A stretch of DNA of 64,000 nt from Chryseobacterium sp. IHB B 17019 (GCF_001456155.1 NZ_CP013293.1:1612001-1676000); one strand, 5' to 3'. Positions 1-9,590 are shown, counted from the first letter of the stretch. A program made the numbers and translations. The notes: generated by a model from the sequence alone, not told the origin.

Positions 1-572
1 AAATTGCTGAAATCGTAGAAAAATATAACGCTAACTTAATTGTAGATGAAGCACATGCTTTTGGGGTTTTTGGGTATGGTTTGGTTGATAAATTTCAGTT
101 GAAAGACAAGGTTTTAGCAACAGTTGTCACTTATGGAAAAGCCCTCGGAACTCACGGAGCAGCAATTCTAACAAATAATATTGTAAAATCTTACTTAATC
201 AATTTTGCCTCTCCTTTTATCTATACAACTTCAGCGCATGATTTTCTATGGATGAGTATAAAAACGGGATATCAGTTTTTAAATGACAACAAGCAATTAT
301 CCATCAAACTTCAGGAAAATATTAAAATTTTTCGTCAACAAGAATTAATAAGCCCTTCTTCTGAAAACAGTCCGGTTCAGGCGATTTTAATTCCAGATAA
401 TGACCGTTTGAGAATAATAAAGGAAACTTTATTGAATGAAGGATTTTTAATTTACGCAGTTTTTAGTCCGACCATAAAAGAAGGAACTGAAAGATTAAGG
501 ATTTGCCTTCATAGTTTCAATACAAAAAAGGAAATTGTAAATATTGCTAAAATTATTAAGGAACTGATCTAA
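1..572 (+). CDS. bioF: 8-amino-7-oxononanoate synthase, C-terminal part (5' end outside window)
   Basis: PLP-dependent alpha-oxoamine synthase that condenses pimeloyl thioester with alanine in the first ring-forming step of biotin synthesis. The reading frame is already open at base 3, so the start lies upstream of the window. Visible motifs are LIVDEAHAFGVFGYG, where Asp and His contact the cofactor, and TYGKALGTHGA, which holds the Schiff-base lysine; both are typical of the BioF/KBL family. The conserved C-terminal domain runs to the TAA at 570-572. bioD, bioB and bioA follow on the same strand, so the pathway assignment is strong. A related enzyme at 58053-59315 probably uses a different substrate. 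Confidence 0.9.
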   Translation, partial: IAEIVEKYNANLIVDEAHAFGVFGYGLVDKFQLKDKVLATVVTYGKALGTHGAAILTNNIVKSYLINFASPFIYTTSAHDFLWMSIKTGYQFLNDNKQLSIKLQENIKIFRQQELISPSSENSPVQAILIPDNDRLRIIKETLLNEGFLIYAVFSPTIKEGTERLRICLHSFNTKKEIVNIAKIIKELI

Positions 573-615
573 AGATAATTCTAAAAATCCCATTAGTAGT
601 GAATGAATATTTAAA

Positions 616-1263
616 ATGAAAACAGAACTAGAAACGCAAAGCTGTGAACAGAAGATCCTCTTCGTAACCGGAATCGGGACTGAAGTTGGAAAAACTGTTT
701 GTTCGGCAATCTTAACTGAATATTTTAAGGCTGATTATTGGAAACCCGTTCAGTCCGGGGATTTACATTTTTCCGATAGCATGAAAATTAAAAACTGGAT
801 TGGAGATAATGTCATTTGCCATCCGGAAAGATACCGGTTGCAACTTGCAGCTTCACCGCATCAATCAGCTTTGGAAGAAGGAGTTTTAATTGATTTAAAT
901 GAATTTAATCTTCCTGAAACCAGAAACAATTTAATCGTAGAAGGCGCAGGAGGCCTGATGGTTCCGCTTAATGACAATGATTTTATTATTGATCTTATTG
1001 AAAAGTTATCTATTCCTACAGCTTTGGTGGTAAGAAATTATTTGGGTTGCATTAATCATACCTTACTGTCAGCTTTAGCTTTATATCAAAGAAAAATAAA
1101 ACTGGAATACTTAATTCTTAACGGAAATTTTCCGCCCGACACCGAAAGGATTATTTGTGAAAATATTCCACCGGAAACAAAGATTCTTAGAATTCCCGAC
1201 CTTGAAAATATCACCAGGGAAAATATAAAACGTATTACAAACGAATTAAAAAAAATAAAATAA
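616..1263 (+). CDS. bioD: ATP-dependent dethiobiotin synthetase
   Basis: Closes the ureido ring of dethiobiotin from 7,8-diaminopelargonate, CO2 and ATP in the cytoplasm. The 215-aa length is normal for the family. The N-terminal P-loop reads GIGTEVGKT (residues 19-27), the BioD version of Walker A, and [11 protein letters not shown] (around residues 109-119) is the conserved second nucleotide/substrate motif. The stop codon overlaps the bioB start as TAATG at 1261-1265, which implies translational coupling. It lies 43 bp after bioF in the same operon. Identification is secure. Confidence 0.95.
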   Translation: MKTELETQSCEQKILFVTGIGTEVGKTVCSAILTEYFKADYWKPVQSGDLHFSDSMKIKNWIGDNVICHPERYRLQLAASPHQSALEEGVLIDLNEFNLPETRNNLIVEGAGGLMVPLNDNDFIIDLIEKLSIPTALVVRNYLGCINHTLLSALALYQRKIKLEYLILNGNFPPDTERIICENIPPETKILRIPDLENITRENIKRITNELKKIK

Positions 1264-2261
1264 TGGATAAAAAAAATCAGCTCAGAAACAATTGGACAAA
1301 AGAAGAAATCGAAGAAATCTACAATCTTCCGCTTCTTGAATTAATTTATAAAGCAGCTACAATCCACCGAGAATGGCACAATCCGGAAGAAATCCAGATG
1401 TCAACTTTATTATCCATAAAGACCGGTGGCTGCCCGGAAGACTGTTCATATTGCGGACAGGCTGCCCGCTATCATACCAACATCAAAGTTCAGGCTTTGC
1501 TTCCTACAGAACAGGTAATTGAGCATGCAAAAAAGGCCAAAGAAGGCGGATCATCGCGTTTCTGTATGGCTGCAGCATGGCGTGAAGTACGCAACAATCG
1601 CGACTTTGACAGAGTAATCGACATGGTAAAAGGTGTGAATGAACTGGGAATGGAGGTTTGCTGCACACTCGGAATGCTGACGGAAGAACAGGCAATGCGT
1701 CTTCAGGAAGCTGGTTTATACGCTTACAATCACAACCTTGATACATCGGAACAATATTATGAAGAAATTATTTCGACAAGGACTTTTGACAACAGAATTA
1801 ATACCATCAATAACGTAAGAAAAGCAGGAATTACGGTTTGTTCAGGCGGAATTATCGGTCTTGGAGAAACTCACAGAGACAGAATTTCCATGCTTTTAAC
1901 ATTGGCAACCATGCCAAAACATCCTGAGTCCGTGCCTATCAACGCATTGGCAAGAGTAGAAGGAACACCGCTTGAAAACAACGAAAAAGTTGACACGTGG
2001 GAAATGGTAAGAATGATTGCCACGGCAAGAATAGTAATGCCTTCGTCAATGGTTCGCCTGAGCGCAGGAAGAATTGAAATGACTGAATTTGAGCAGGGTT
2101 GGTGCTTCATGGCAGGGGCAAATTCCATTTTTACGGGGGAAAGAGAAACGCTGTTGGTAACGCCAAATCCGGGCGTTTCAGAAGACATGCAGATGTTGCA
2201 AACATTAGGATTAAAACCAATGAAAAGAGAAATGGAAAAAGTCACAAATTGTGAGTTATAA
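1263..2261 (+). CDS. bioB: Biotin synthase (radical SAM)
   Basis: Inserts sulfur into dethiobiotin using SAM, a 4Fe-4S cluster and a sacrificial 2Fe-2S cluster. At 332 aa it is of family length. The radical SAM motif CPEDCSYC has its three cysteines at residues 57, 61 and 64. Further BioB signatures are [24 protein letters not shown] and a C-terminal GANSIFTG. The ATG at 1263 overlaps the bioD stop, so start choice is clear. It is third in the bio operon, with bioA 55 bp downstream. Confidence 0.96.
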   Translation: MDKKNQLRNNWTKEEIEEIYNLPLLELIYKAATIHREWHNPEEIQMSTLLSIKTGGCPEDCSYCGQAARYHTNIKVQALLPTEQVIEHAKKAKEGGSSRFCMAAAWREVRNNRDFDRVIDMVKGVNELGMEVCCTLGMLTEEQAMRLQEAGLYAYNHNLDTSEQYYEEIISTRTFDNRINTINNVRKAGITVCSGGIIGLGETHRDRISMLLTLATMPKHPESVPINALARVEGTPLENNEKVDTWEMVRMIATARIVMPSSMVRLSAGRIEMTEFEQGWCFMAGANSIFTGERETLLVTPNPGVSEDMQMLQTLGLKPMKREMEKVTNCEL

Positions 2262-2279
2262 GCTATAATTTTTGTCAGC

Positions 2280-2316
2280 AAACTAACTTCTAATTTCTAA
2301 CCTCTAATTTCTAAAA
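2280..2316. repeat. Degenerate heptamer repeat upstream of bioA
   Basis: The short gap before bioA is built from degenerate 7-nt units of the form TTCTAAY (approximately TTCTAAT, TTCTAAC, CTCTAAT, TTCTAAA at 2289-2316). The same seven-base periodicity with a different unit occurs at 8622-8655 and 31374-31435. It sits in the 5' leader of bioA, so copy number could change spacing to the start codon; whether it does anything is unknown. Confidence 0.5.
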
Positions 2317-3588
2317 ATGAATTTAAAGCAACGCGACAAGGCCGTCAACTGGCATCCCTATACCCAGATGAAAACCGCCGCGGACGCCATTCCTATTGTG
2401 AAAGGAAAAGGTGTGTATCTTTTTGATGATGAAGGAAAAAAATACATTGACGCTGTTTCTTCGTGGTGGGTGACACTTCACGGTCATGCCCATCCTTACA
2501 TCGCACAGCGGGTTTCGGAGCAGCTGAATACTTTAGAACAGGTTATTTTTGCAGGGTTTACACATGAACCTGCAATACAACTTTCAGAGAATTTATTAAA
2601 CCTTTTACCCGAAAATCAAGAAAAAGTTTTTTATTCGGATAATGGTTCTACGGCAGTGGAAGTTGCTTTGAAAATGTGCATTCAGCATGCTTACAATCAG
2701 GGGAAAGAAAAAACAAAAATTTTAGCTTTTAAAAATGCTTATCACGGTGATACTTTTGGCGCGATGTCTGTGAGCGGAAGAAGCATCTGGACGAAGCCCT
2801 TCGGAGAAATGCTTTTCGAAGTCATTTTTATTGATATTCCAAATGTCGGAAATCTTGAAAATTTAAAAAGCCAGATTAAAAGTTATAAAGAAGATATTGC
2901 CTGCTTCATCTATGAACCTTTAATTCAAGGTGCGGCAGGAATGTTGATGCACAAACCGGAAGACTTATCAGAATTAATGAAATTTTGCAAAACACAAAAT
3001 ATTTTACTTGTTCAGGATGAAGTTTTTACAGGCTTTGGAAGAACAGGAAAACTATTTGCAGCTGATTTTTTATCGGAAAAACCGGATATTATGTGTTTTT
3101 CAAAAGGTCTGACCGGCGGAACAATGCCGATGGGAATTACAACTTGTTCTCAGGAGATTTTCAATGCTTTTTTGTCTGAAGATAAGTATAAGACTCTATT
3201 TCACGGGCATTCATTTACTGCAAATCCTTTGGCTTGTACTGCTGCTTTGGCGAGTATGGAGCTTTTGTTAAAAAAGGAAACCTTGGAAAATATTAATTTA
3301 ATCAGTGATAAACATTTAAAATTTTCTGAAATTTTAAATCAGCATTCTCAGGTTGAAAATGTCCGCCATATCGGGACAATTTTAGCATGGGACTATAAAA
3401 CGGATGATGGAACTTCCTATTTTAATGATATTGGAAAAGCTTTGTATGAAGAGTTTTTAAGCAGGGGAATCGTTATGCGTCCTTTAGGAAATGTCATGTA
3501 TCTGGTTCCGCCTTATTGCATAACTTCGGAAGAGCTGGATTTTATTTATAGAAATATACTGGATGTTTTAGATAAGTTTAAAATTTAA
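2317..3588 (+). CDS. bioA: Adenosylmethionine-8-amino-7-oxononanoate aminotransferase
   Basis: PLP enzyme converting 8-amino-7-oxononanoate to 7,8-diaminopelargonate with SAM as amino donor. The 423-aa length is usual. The N-terminal WHPYTQM motif is diagnostic for BioA among class III aminotransferases. Other landmarks are the YSDNGSTAVEVALKM cofactor-phosphate region, QDEVFTGFGRTG (Asp234) and FSKGLTGG with the probable Schiff-base Lys263. It is last in the biotin operon. No convincing terminator follows; the next gene is 95 bp away on the same strand. Confidence 0.95.
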   Translation: MNLKQRDKAVNWHPYTQMKTAADAIPIVKGKGVYLFDDEGKKYIDAVSSWWVTLHGHAHPYIAQRVSEQLNTLEQVIFAGFTHEPAIQLSENLLNLLPENQEKVFYSDNGSTAVEVALKMCIQHAYNQGKEKTKILAFKNAYHGDTFGAMSVSGRSIWTKPFGEMLFEVIFIDIPNVGNLENLKSQIKSYKEDIACFIYEPLIQGAAGMLMHKPEDLSELMKFCKTQNILLVQDEVFTGFGRTGKLFAADFLSEKPDIMCFSKGLTGGTMPMGITTCSQEIFNAFLSEDKYKTLFHGHSFTANPLACTAALASMELLLKKETLENINLISDKHLKFSEILNQHSQVENVRHIGTILAWDYKTDDGTSYFNDIGKALYEEFLSRGIVMRPLGNVMYLVPPYCITSEELDFIYRNILDVLDKFKI

Positions 3589-3683
3589 TTATCCTAAAAA
3601 AAGTTCGTATTCAATTGATTTACTAACTTTTTCATTTCAAGCGTTGGCTTGCTTTTTGGATCTCGGAAAGTAAATAATATTCT

Positions 3684-4391
3684 ATGTTATCGGCTTTTCT
3701 ATTAAAACTTGACTGGAAAGAACTTCTGATGGGCCACGAAGAATGGTCATTTCTTCTCGAAATCATTTTACGGACCGTTATCATGTTTCTCACCATTATC
3801 ATTGGACTTCGGGTGCTGGGTAAAAGGGGAGTGAAGCAGTTGTCCCTTTTCGAATTGGTTGTTATTATCGGTCTTGGTTCCGCGGCTGGAGATCCTATGT
3901 TTAATAAAGATGTGGGAATTGTTTCATCGATTATCGTCTTTATGGTGATTATTTTTCTGTACACCCTTGTTACTTATTTCATAGGAAGAAGCAAAACTTT
4001 TGAAAAATTAGTGGAAGGAAAGTCAATTTGTCTGATTGAAAACGGAGAGTTTTCCATTGAAAATTTTAAGAAGGAAAACCTTGGAAGCGATGAATTTTTT
4101 GCAGAATTAAGATTAAAAGGTATATCACAATTGGGCCAGATCGAAAAAGCTATTGAAGAAATTTCAGGAGAAATCAGTGTTTTTTATTTTGAAGATGAAA
4201 AAGTGAAATATGGTCTTCCCATTATGCCGGATTCATTGGAGCATCCGTTGAAAAATATTATACAGCCAGGCTATTATTCATGTACATTTTGCGGTTATAC
4301 AGAAGAAAAACAAGCAGGTAGTACAATAAATTGTATAAAATGTAAAAAAGATGAATGGATCCCAGCCAGCAATAAAAAACGTATCACTTAA
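3684..4391 (+). CDS. DUF421 (YetF-like) membrane protein with C-terminal zinc-ribbon-like tail
   Basis: The 235-aa protein has three predicted N-terminal membrane segments (about residues 23-43, 54-67 and 77-100), followed by the cytoplasmic DUF421 domain (KSICLIENGEFSIENFKK and similar text, about 110-180). The conserved motif GLRVLGKRGVKQLSLFE follows TM1, as in YetF proteins. The function of the family is poorly known; some members affect spore or stress physiology. An addition is a four-cysteine pattern at the end, C200-x2-C203 and C217-x2-C220, resembling a zinc ribbon or rubredoxin-like fold. A terminator follows at once. The start codon was taken from the longest in-frame ATG and is not certain. 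Confidence 0.8.
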   Translation: MLSAFLLKLDWKELLMGHEEWSFLLEIILRTVIMFLTIIIGLRVLGKRGVKQLSLFELVVIIGLGSAAGDPMFNKDVGIVSSIIVFMVIIFLYTLVTYFIGRSKTFEKLVEGKSICLIENGEFSIENFKKENLGSDEFFAELRLKGISQLGQIEKAIEEISGEISVFYFEDEKVKYGLPIMPDSLEHPLKNIIQPGYYSCTFCGYTEEKQAGSTINCIKCKKDEWIPASNKKRIT

Positions 4392-4398
4392 AATAAAA

Positions 4399-4425
4399 AG
4401 GCTCCAAAAGAGGAGCCTAAAAAAA
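4399..4425 (+). terminator. Rho-independent terminator after DUF421 gene
   Basis: AGGCTCC at 4399-4405 pairs with GGAGCCT at 4412-4418 around a 6-nt loop and is followed by AAAAAAA. Read on the minus strand the stem is followed by T-rich sequence too, so it may work in both directions for the convergent small gene at 4532-4693. Confidence 0.75.
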
Positions 4426-4531
4426 CACAAATGATGAAAAAAAATTATTTCGATTCGCAAATATAGTAAAAATGTAGTTATGTAAAACATAGTACATAAT
4501 AAATATTTATAAAATCTATTCAGATTACGAA

Positions 4532-4693
4532 TTATCCTGCGTTAATTCTTTGGGAAGTAGTAAAAACGCCTAAAGCCAGTAAAGCTAAAACTCCTACTGC
4601 CAGATATTTAGCCGCATTCTCAACTTCTTTTGAAAGTTCTTGCTTCCCCGATCTTTTTCCTAAAAAGGGTGATAATATATTCTTTACTTTCAT
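4532..4693 (-). CDS. Small single-pass membrane protein, 53 aa
   Basis: Reading from the ATG at 4691-4693 gives a 53-residue protein. It has a basic N-terminus (MKVKNILSPFLGKRSGK), an amphipathic stretch (QELSKEVENAAKY) and one hydrophobic segment (LAVGVLALLALGVFTT) before a short polar tail. The longer upstream extension of the same frame (to 4846) has a tyrosine- and asparagine-rich composition unlike a real protein, so the internal ATG is preferred. It is convergent with the DUF421 gene. I do not recognise a family. Confidence 0.55.
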   Translation of the reverse strand: MKVKNILSPFLGKRSGKQELSKEVENAAKYLAVGVLALLALGVFTTSQRINAG

Positions 4694-5069
4694 ATATAAA
4701 TTACAGCAAATTTCAAACCATATTCTTTTTATATAATTGATATTATTACTGATTTTCAACTGTTTGTATCTATATTTCAAGTTATGATTATAATCATAAG
4801 TATTATATGCAAAGCTTACTAGATTTGAACAAACACAATAATCCATATTTCAAGTTTTAAAAAGTTTTATTCCCCTCACACAAAGAGGGGTTTATTATTT
4901 ATCTTTTCCACACAATTTCTTGCAGTTCATTATTCAATTCTTAATGTAAAAGTTGATCTAAAATCATATTTTTATCAATTAAAAGTATATTTTTAGAGTT
5001 AGTTTAAGTTTATTTAATATTATTCAGCAAAAAATATATTCTTTAATTTTACTTCAAACAATTACAACT
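4694..5069. other. Intergenic region with a hairpin, no gene seen
   Basis: This 376-bp AT-rich gap separates the 53-aa gene from the DUF3078 gene. It contains a 16-bp palindrome TATGATTATAATCATA (about 4783-4798), two copies of ATATTTCAAGTT, and a GC-rich hairpin: CCCCTC at 4872-4877 pairs with GAGGGG at 4885-4890 and is followed by TTTATTATTT. The hairpin resembles a terminator, but I could not find a coding gene ending just before it on the plus strand. Confidence 0.5.
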
Positions 5070-5990
5070 ATGAAAAAAATTTTATTGCCATTGTCTCTTT
5101 TGTTGGGATTTTCCGCATTTTCGCAAGAGGCAAAAACTGATGCACCTGCCATTGATTCTACAAAAGCATGGAGCATTCAGGGACAAAACACGTTAATGCT
5201 CAATCAGGCTGCGTTTTCAAACTGGGTAGGCGGTGGCGCCAATAATGTGGGCTGGCTTGCCGGAGTCAATTACAACCTTACTTATGAGAAAGGAAAAGAT
5301 CTTTGGGAAAACATCATCATCCTTGGGTATGGCCAAAATAATACAAAAGGCGTAGGGACAAGAAAAACGCAGGACGTCATCAATCTTTCCACGAACTATG
5401 GAAGAGAATTTGCGAAACACTGGTACATTTCCGGAGGCGCAAGCTTACAAACGCAGTTTGCAGCGGGTTACGAAGACGGAAACAATCCGGAGGCGGCAAA
5501 AATATCCAATTTTATGGCTCCCGGCTACGTAAATATCGGGGCTGGTGTTACATACAGACCGAATGATAATCTCACTGTGACTTTACGTCCGGCCAACGCA
5601 AGATGGACTTTCGTTCTGGATGACGACCTTCAACGTGCGGGAATTTATGGCTTGAAAAATGACGGAGATTCTTCACTTTTCCAGTTCGGTTTTTTGGGAA
5701 CTGCTATGTATAAACTGAAAATCATGGAAAATATTACACTTACCAATACTGGTTCTGTTTTTTCAAATTATCTTGATCATCCGGAAAGGCTTGTGCTTTC
5801 TTATAGTGGGATTTTAAATATGAAAATTAATAAATTTATTTCTACCAATATTACATTAGACCTGCTTTATGATCACAACCAGATCAGAAGAACCCAGCTA
5901 AAACAAACTTTGGGAGTAGGTTTTGCCTATAATATTGAAAACGGTAAAAAACGTTCTGAAAATAAAAGCAACCAATCCTGGCTGAAATAA
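5070..5990 (+). CDS. DUF3078 outer-membrane-associated protein
   Basis: The 306-aa protein begins with a clear signal peptide (MKKILLPLSLLLGFSAFSQ, cleavage near residue 19). The rest shows alternating hydrophobic residues and aromatic belts, as in outer-membrane beta-barrels. The text WSIQGQNTLMLNQAAFSNW followed by GGGANN is the hallmark of DUF3078, a family found in Bacteroidota and of unknown function. It is a single gene with a terminator just downstream. No close functional partner is visible. Confidence 0.8.
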   Translation: MKKILLPLSLLLGFSAFSQEAKTDAPAIDSTKAWSIQGQNTLMLNQAAFSNWVGGGANNVGWLAGVNYNLTYEKGKDLWENIIILGYGQNNTKGVGTRKTQDVINLSTNYGREFAKHWYISGGASLQTQFAAGYEDGNNPEAAKISNFMAPGYVNIGAGVTYRPNDNLTVTLRPANARWTFVLDDDLQRAGIYGLKNDGDSSLFQFGFLGTAMYKLKIMENITLTNTGSVFSNYLDHPERLVLSYSGILNMKINKFISTNITLDLLYDHNQIRRTQLKQTLGVGFAYNIENGKKRSENKSNQSWLK

Positions 5991-6012
5991 TGTAAAAATT
6001 TAACTTATAAAA

Positions 6013-6040
6013 AAAAGACCAGCACTGAAGTTGGTCTTTT
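6013..6040. terminator. Bidirectional terminator
   Basis: AAAAGACCA at 6013-6021 pairs with TGGTCTTTT at 6032-6040. It lies between the convergent DUF3078 gene and the NADH dehydrogenase gene; T runs on both strands suit both. Confidence 0.8.
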
Positions 6041-6081
6041 ATTTAATAAGAATAATGTTTTATTTACTTTTACAATTAATA

Positions 6082-7347
6082 CTATTTACTTGTATCCCTT
6101 TTCGGCTGAAGAATTAGTCTGATCGAAGGATTATTCGTAATAAATAACCGCAGCCAATCCAGAGCAAGGCGAACCTTATTTCTGAAACCCACCAGCGGAA
6201 TAATATGGATGAACAGCCACGTCAGCCATGCCAGAAAACCTTTAAATGAAAACTTAGGAAGATCCACAACAGCATTGAATTTCGAAATAATGGCCATGCT
6301 TCCTTTATTGTTATATTTAAAAGGATTAAGAACTTTTCCATCTTCAATACGCTTCAGGTTTTTCCCGAAATTTTTAGCTTGCTGAATCGCAACCTGCGCC
6401 AGCTGTGGATGACCTTTAGGATATTCCTCTTCTGTAAGTTGTAAAGCAATATCGCCCAAAGCATAAATATTTTTCATTCCCTGCACTTTATTATAAGCAT
6501 CTACCAATAATCTTCTGCCTTTTCCCACACTTTCTTCAGGAATCCCGGGCACTTCACGGCCAATCACTCCGGAAGTCCAGATCAGCGTTTCCGTTTCTAT
6601 AACCTTTCCGTCAGCCAAAATCACTTTATTATCAACATAATCTTTTACAGCTACATTGAGGATAATCTTTACTCCAAGCTTTTTTAATTGTTCGTAGGCG
6701 GCCTGCTGAGCCACTTTACTCATCGGGGAAAGCAGTGATGGCAACGCATCGATAAGGTATAAATTTGAGAATCTTAATTTTATTTCAGGATATTCTTTTT
6801 CTGCAATATATTTCCCCATTTCCGCAATCATTCCGGCCAGTTCCACACCAGTGGGACCACCTCCGGCAATGACAATATTCTGTAATTTCTGCGCTTCTTT
6901 TGTTTCCTTATTTCTTGCCGCTTCTTCAAGGGTCAACAGCATATAATTTTTTAGATAAAGTGCTTCATCAATACTTTTCATCGGTATTGCACATCGTTTA
7001 ACGTTTTCCATTCCGAAGAAATTGGTTTCCGTTCCCATCGCCAGAGCCAGATAATCATAATGAATATCTCCAGTATCAGTTTCAATGAAATTGCTTTCAG
7101 GATGTACTTGGACAAGACTTCCCATATGAAAATTCACATTTTTATAATTTGAAAATAATTTCCGGAAAGGATAGCTGATATTTGAAGCTTCAATAAATGA
7201 AGTGGCAACCTGATAAATAAGCGGTGGAAAAAAGTGATAATTGTTCTTATCAACCAGAGTAATCCGAAATCTATTGTCGTTTACAAGAGATTTTACAAGG
7301 TTGATTCCCGCAAAACCTCCGCCTACGATGACGATATGTTTTTTCAT
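6082..7347 (-). CDS. ndh: Type II NADH:quinone oxidoreductase-like FAD protein
   Basis: Single-subunit, non-proton-pumping NADH dehydrogenase feeding electrons to menaquinone at the inner membrane face. The N-terminal FAD-binding Rossmann motif reads IVIVGGGFAGINLVKSL, and a second nucleotide fold has VIAGGGPTGVELAGMIAEM, as in NDH-2. A conserved YALGDIA segment near the C-terminus contacts FAD. The C-terminal part contains a hydrophobic stretch (GFLAWLTWLFIHIIPLVGF) consistent with membrane attachment. A longer in-frame extension starts at 7395, but its 16 residues do not fit the family; the ATG at 7345-7347 (MKKHIVIVGGG) puts the FAD motif at the usual place. Confidence 0.87.
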   Translation of the reverse strand: MKKHIVIVGGGFAGINLVKSLVNDNRFRITLVDKNNYHFFPPLIYQVATSFIEASNISYPFRKLFSNYKNVNFHMGSLVQVHPESNFIETDTGDIHYDYLALAMGTETNFFGMENVKRCAIPMKSIDEALYLKNYMLLTLEEAARNKETKEAQKLQNIVIAGGGPTGVELAGMIAEMGKYIAEKEYPEIKLRFSNLYLIDALPSLLSPMSKVAQQAAYEQLKKLGVKIILNVAVKDYVDNKVILADGKVIETETLIWTSGVIGREVPGIPEESVGKGRRLLVDAYNKVQGMKNIYALGDIALQLTEEEYPKGHPQLAQVAIQQAKNFGKNLKRIEDGKVLNPFKYNNKGSMAIISKFNAVVDLPKFSFKGFLAWLTWLFIHIIPLVGFRNKVRLALDWLRLFITNNPSIRLILQPKRDTSK

Positions 7348-7565
7348 ATTGAATAGTATTGAAGTGGTAGTAAATCTCTTCAATAATAAAGCCAAAGGAC
7401 ATTGTTATGATATTAAATTTGCTTTAAAATAAGGTTTAAATTAATATTAATTCTTAAAATTTAAGATTTAACGAATATAATATCAGATGTAAATTAAAAT
7501 TTCCATTCGAAGCTCTGCACGATGTTTGTACTTCATACAAAACCAAAATCTTAAATATTATAAAT

Positions 7566-8555
7566 ATGAAAGCAGACATTTTAACGGAAAAGCACAGATT
7601 AGGGTTGGGTGGAGTAGCCATCGGAACCGCTTTTGAAGCCCTTACTGACGGAGAATCTTATGAAGTTCTACAGAAAGCATGGGATTTGGGAATAAGATAT
7701 TACGACACATCGCCATGGTATGGGCTGACGAAAAGTGAAAGAAGATTCGGGAATTTTCTTCATGGCCAGAACAGGGACGAATTTGTGCTCTCAACAAAAG
7801 TCGGAAGGCTGTTTGTAGAAGTTCCGGAATCTGAAGTTCCGCCAACAATGTGGCAGGCTCCTTTAAATTTTGATTTTGAACACAATTACACCGCCGATGC
7901 CATAAAAAGGTCTATAGAAGACAGTCTGGAAAGAACCCGCCTAAATCATATTGACATTGTTTATATTCACGATTTGTCTGAAGATCAGGTGGGCGATCGT
8001 TATCCATATTTCCTGAAACAGGCCAGGGAAGGGGCTTTCAAGGTTTTATCAGAATTGAGGGACCAGAAAGTAATCAAAGCCTGGGGAATGGGTGTCAACA
8101 AGATTGAGCCTATACTGGACTGTCTTGATTCTGCTGATCCGGACATTTGTCTTTCGGCGACACAATATTCTATTCTAGACCATGAAGATGCGGTTGACAG
8201 GCTGCTTCCTGCGGTAAAAAAAGCAGGGGTGAAATTAGTTTCCGGAGCAGGATATAATTCAGGATTTATTGCAGGAAGAGATCGCTATAATTATGTAAAA
8301 GTTATCCCAAAAGGAATGACCGAAAAACGTGATAAGATCAATGAAATTGCTAAAAGATACAATACAACCGCTGTTCATGCCGCACTTCAGTTTGTTTTGG
8401 CTGCAGATGAATTTGTGTCAATCATTCCCGGTGCAAGCAGGCCGGAACAAGTGGAAGATAATGTAAAAGCTTTAAATGAAAAAATTCCTACAGATTTCTG
8501 GAATGAATTAAAATCAGAAGGCTTGATCTATGAAAAAGCACAAATCCCCAATTAA
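7566..8555 (+). CDS. Aldo/keto reductase
   Basis: NAD(P)H-dependent cytosolic oxidoreductase of the AKR superfamily, subgroup close to D-threo-aldose 1-dehydrogenase or L-fucose dehydrogenase-like enzymes. The catalytic set can be read in RYYDTSPWYG (Asp, Tyr), LSTKVGR (Lys) and DIVYIHD (His). The C-terminal SIIPGASRPEQVEDN binds the cofactor phosphate. The 329-aa length is normal. The actual substrate cannot be told from sequence. It stands alone, with a terminator at 8578-8604. Confidence 0.85.
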   Translation: MKADILTEKHRLGLGGVAIGTAFEALTDGESYEVLQKAWDLGIRYYDTSPWYGLTKSERRFGNFLHGQNRDEFVLSTKVGRLFVEVPESEVPPTMWQAPLNFDFEHNYTADAIKRSIEDSLERTRLNHIDIVYIHDLSEDQVGDRYPYFLKQAREGAFKVLSELRDQKVIKAWGMGVNKIEPILDCLDSADPDICLSATQYSILDHEDAVDRLLPAVKKAGVKLVSGAGYNSGFIAGRDRYNYVKVIPKGMTEKRDKINEIAKRYNTTAVHAALQFVLAADEFVSIIPGASRPEQVEDNVKALNEKIPTDFWNELKSEGLIYEKAQIPN

Positions 8556-8577
8556 AAAAATTATACTAAATAAACTA

Positions 8578-8604
8578 AACCTCTCAATTCCGGGAGGTTT
8601 TTTA
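8578..8604 (+). terminator. Terminator after aldo/keto reductase
   Basis: AACCTC at 8578-8583 pairs with GAGGTT at 8594-8599, followed by TTTTTTATTT. Confidence 0.7.
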
Positions 8605-8621
8605 TTTACCTTAATTTAAAT

Positions 8622-8655
8622 CTCTTTACTCTTTACTCTTTACTCTTTATTCTTT
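8622..8655. repeat. Heptanucleotide tandem repeat (CTCTTTA)n
   Basis: About four and a half tandem copies of CTCTTTA with one late variant. It lies about 110 bp upstream of the SDR gene, just after the aldo/keto reductase terminator. It has the same seven-base period as the array at 31374-31435. Confidence 0.8.
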
Positions 8656-8765
8656 AAAATAAAATCTTTAACGTAATTCTGTGCTAGTATTCCGCTAAAA
8701 TGGATTAAAGTTTCAACTGCTTTCCGAAATAACTTTGCCTTAATAAAATTTAAAAAATTAAAATA

Positions 8766-9590
8766 ATGGCAAAAACAGTTTTTATTACAGGAGCCTCAAG
8801 AGGTTTTGGTAAATTATGGGCAGAAGCATTTTTAAAAAGAGGGGATAAAGTCGCCGCATCTGCGAGAAATATTGCTGCATTGGATGATCTTGTGGAAAAA
8901 TACGGTGACAATATCCTGCCCGTTGCATTGGATGTAACCCAAAAAGAAGAGGTAAAAAAAGCAGTAGAAAAAATTAAGAATCACTTCGGAGGCATTGATA
9001 TCCTGATCAACAATGCCGGTTATGGGCTTTTTGGAACTGTGGAAGAAACTACAGAAGAACAGGCGAGGGCTCAGATGGAGACCAACTTTTTCGGGTTGTT
9101 GTGGGTAACCCAAGCAGTACTTCCCATCATGAGAGCTCAAAAAAACGGACATATCATTCAGGTTTCCAGCTTTTTAGGTTTAACAACATTGCCGATGCTT
9201 GGTTTATACAATGCTTCAAAATTTGCGGTGGAAGGCTTAAGTGAAACTATTGCATCAGAAGTCGCACATTTAGGAATAAAATTCACTTTGATAGAACCGA
9301 ACGGTTATTCTACAGAATGGTCGGGAAGCTCCGCAGTTCAGACGACCTCGGATATTACAGACTACAATCCGGTTCGGGAAGGCTTTGCAGAAACAGGAAA
9401 TAACGGAGATATCTGGGGAGATCCGGAAGCAACTGTGGAGCCTATTTTAAAAATTGCAGATAGTGAAAATCCTCCGTTAAGACTATTACTGGGAAAGGTT
9501 GCTTATCAATTTATGAACGAAGTTTATACCAACCGTTTAAAAGATATCGAAGAATGGAAAGAGGTGAGTATCGCTGCTCATGGTCATTAA
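8766..9590 (+). CDS. Short-chain dehydrogenase/reductase (SDR)
   Basis: A classical SDR of 274 aa. The cofactor motif is TGASRGFGK (TGxxxGxG), followed by NNAGYG, a serine in QVSSFLG and the catalytic YNASK (YxxxK). The extended C-terminus resembles the group often annotated as short-chain alcohol dehydrogenase or oxidoreductase of unknown substrate. An AraC regulator starts 90 bp downstream in the same direction. In Bacteroidota an SDR of this kind often sits next to its AraC regulator, so control by it is plausible but inferred. Confidence 0.85.
   Translation: MAKTVFITGASRGFGKLWAEAFLKRGDKVAASARNIAALDDLVEKYGDNILPVALDVTQKEEVKKAVEKIKNHFGGIDILINNAGYGLFGTVEETTEEQARAQMETNFFGLLWVTQAVLPIMRAQKNGHIIQVSSFLGLTTLPMLGLYNASKFAVEGLSETIASEVAHLGIKFTLIEPNGYSTEWSGSSAVQTTSDITDYNPVREGFAETGNNGDIWGDPEATVEPILKIADSENPPLRLLLGKVAYQFMNEVYTNRLKDIEEWKEVSIAAHGH

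Noticed and set aside
1504-2281. Minus-strand open frames opposite bioB
   Set aside because: They lie wholly inside bioB, whose motifs are unmistakable; the minus frames lack signal or family features.
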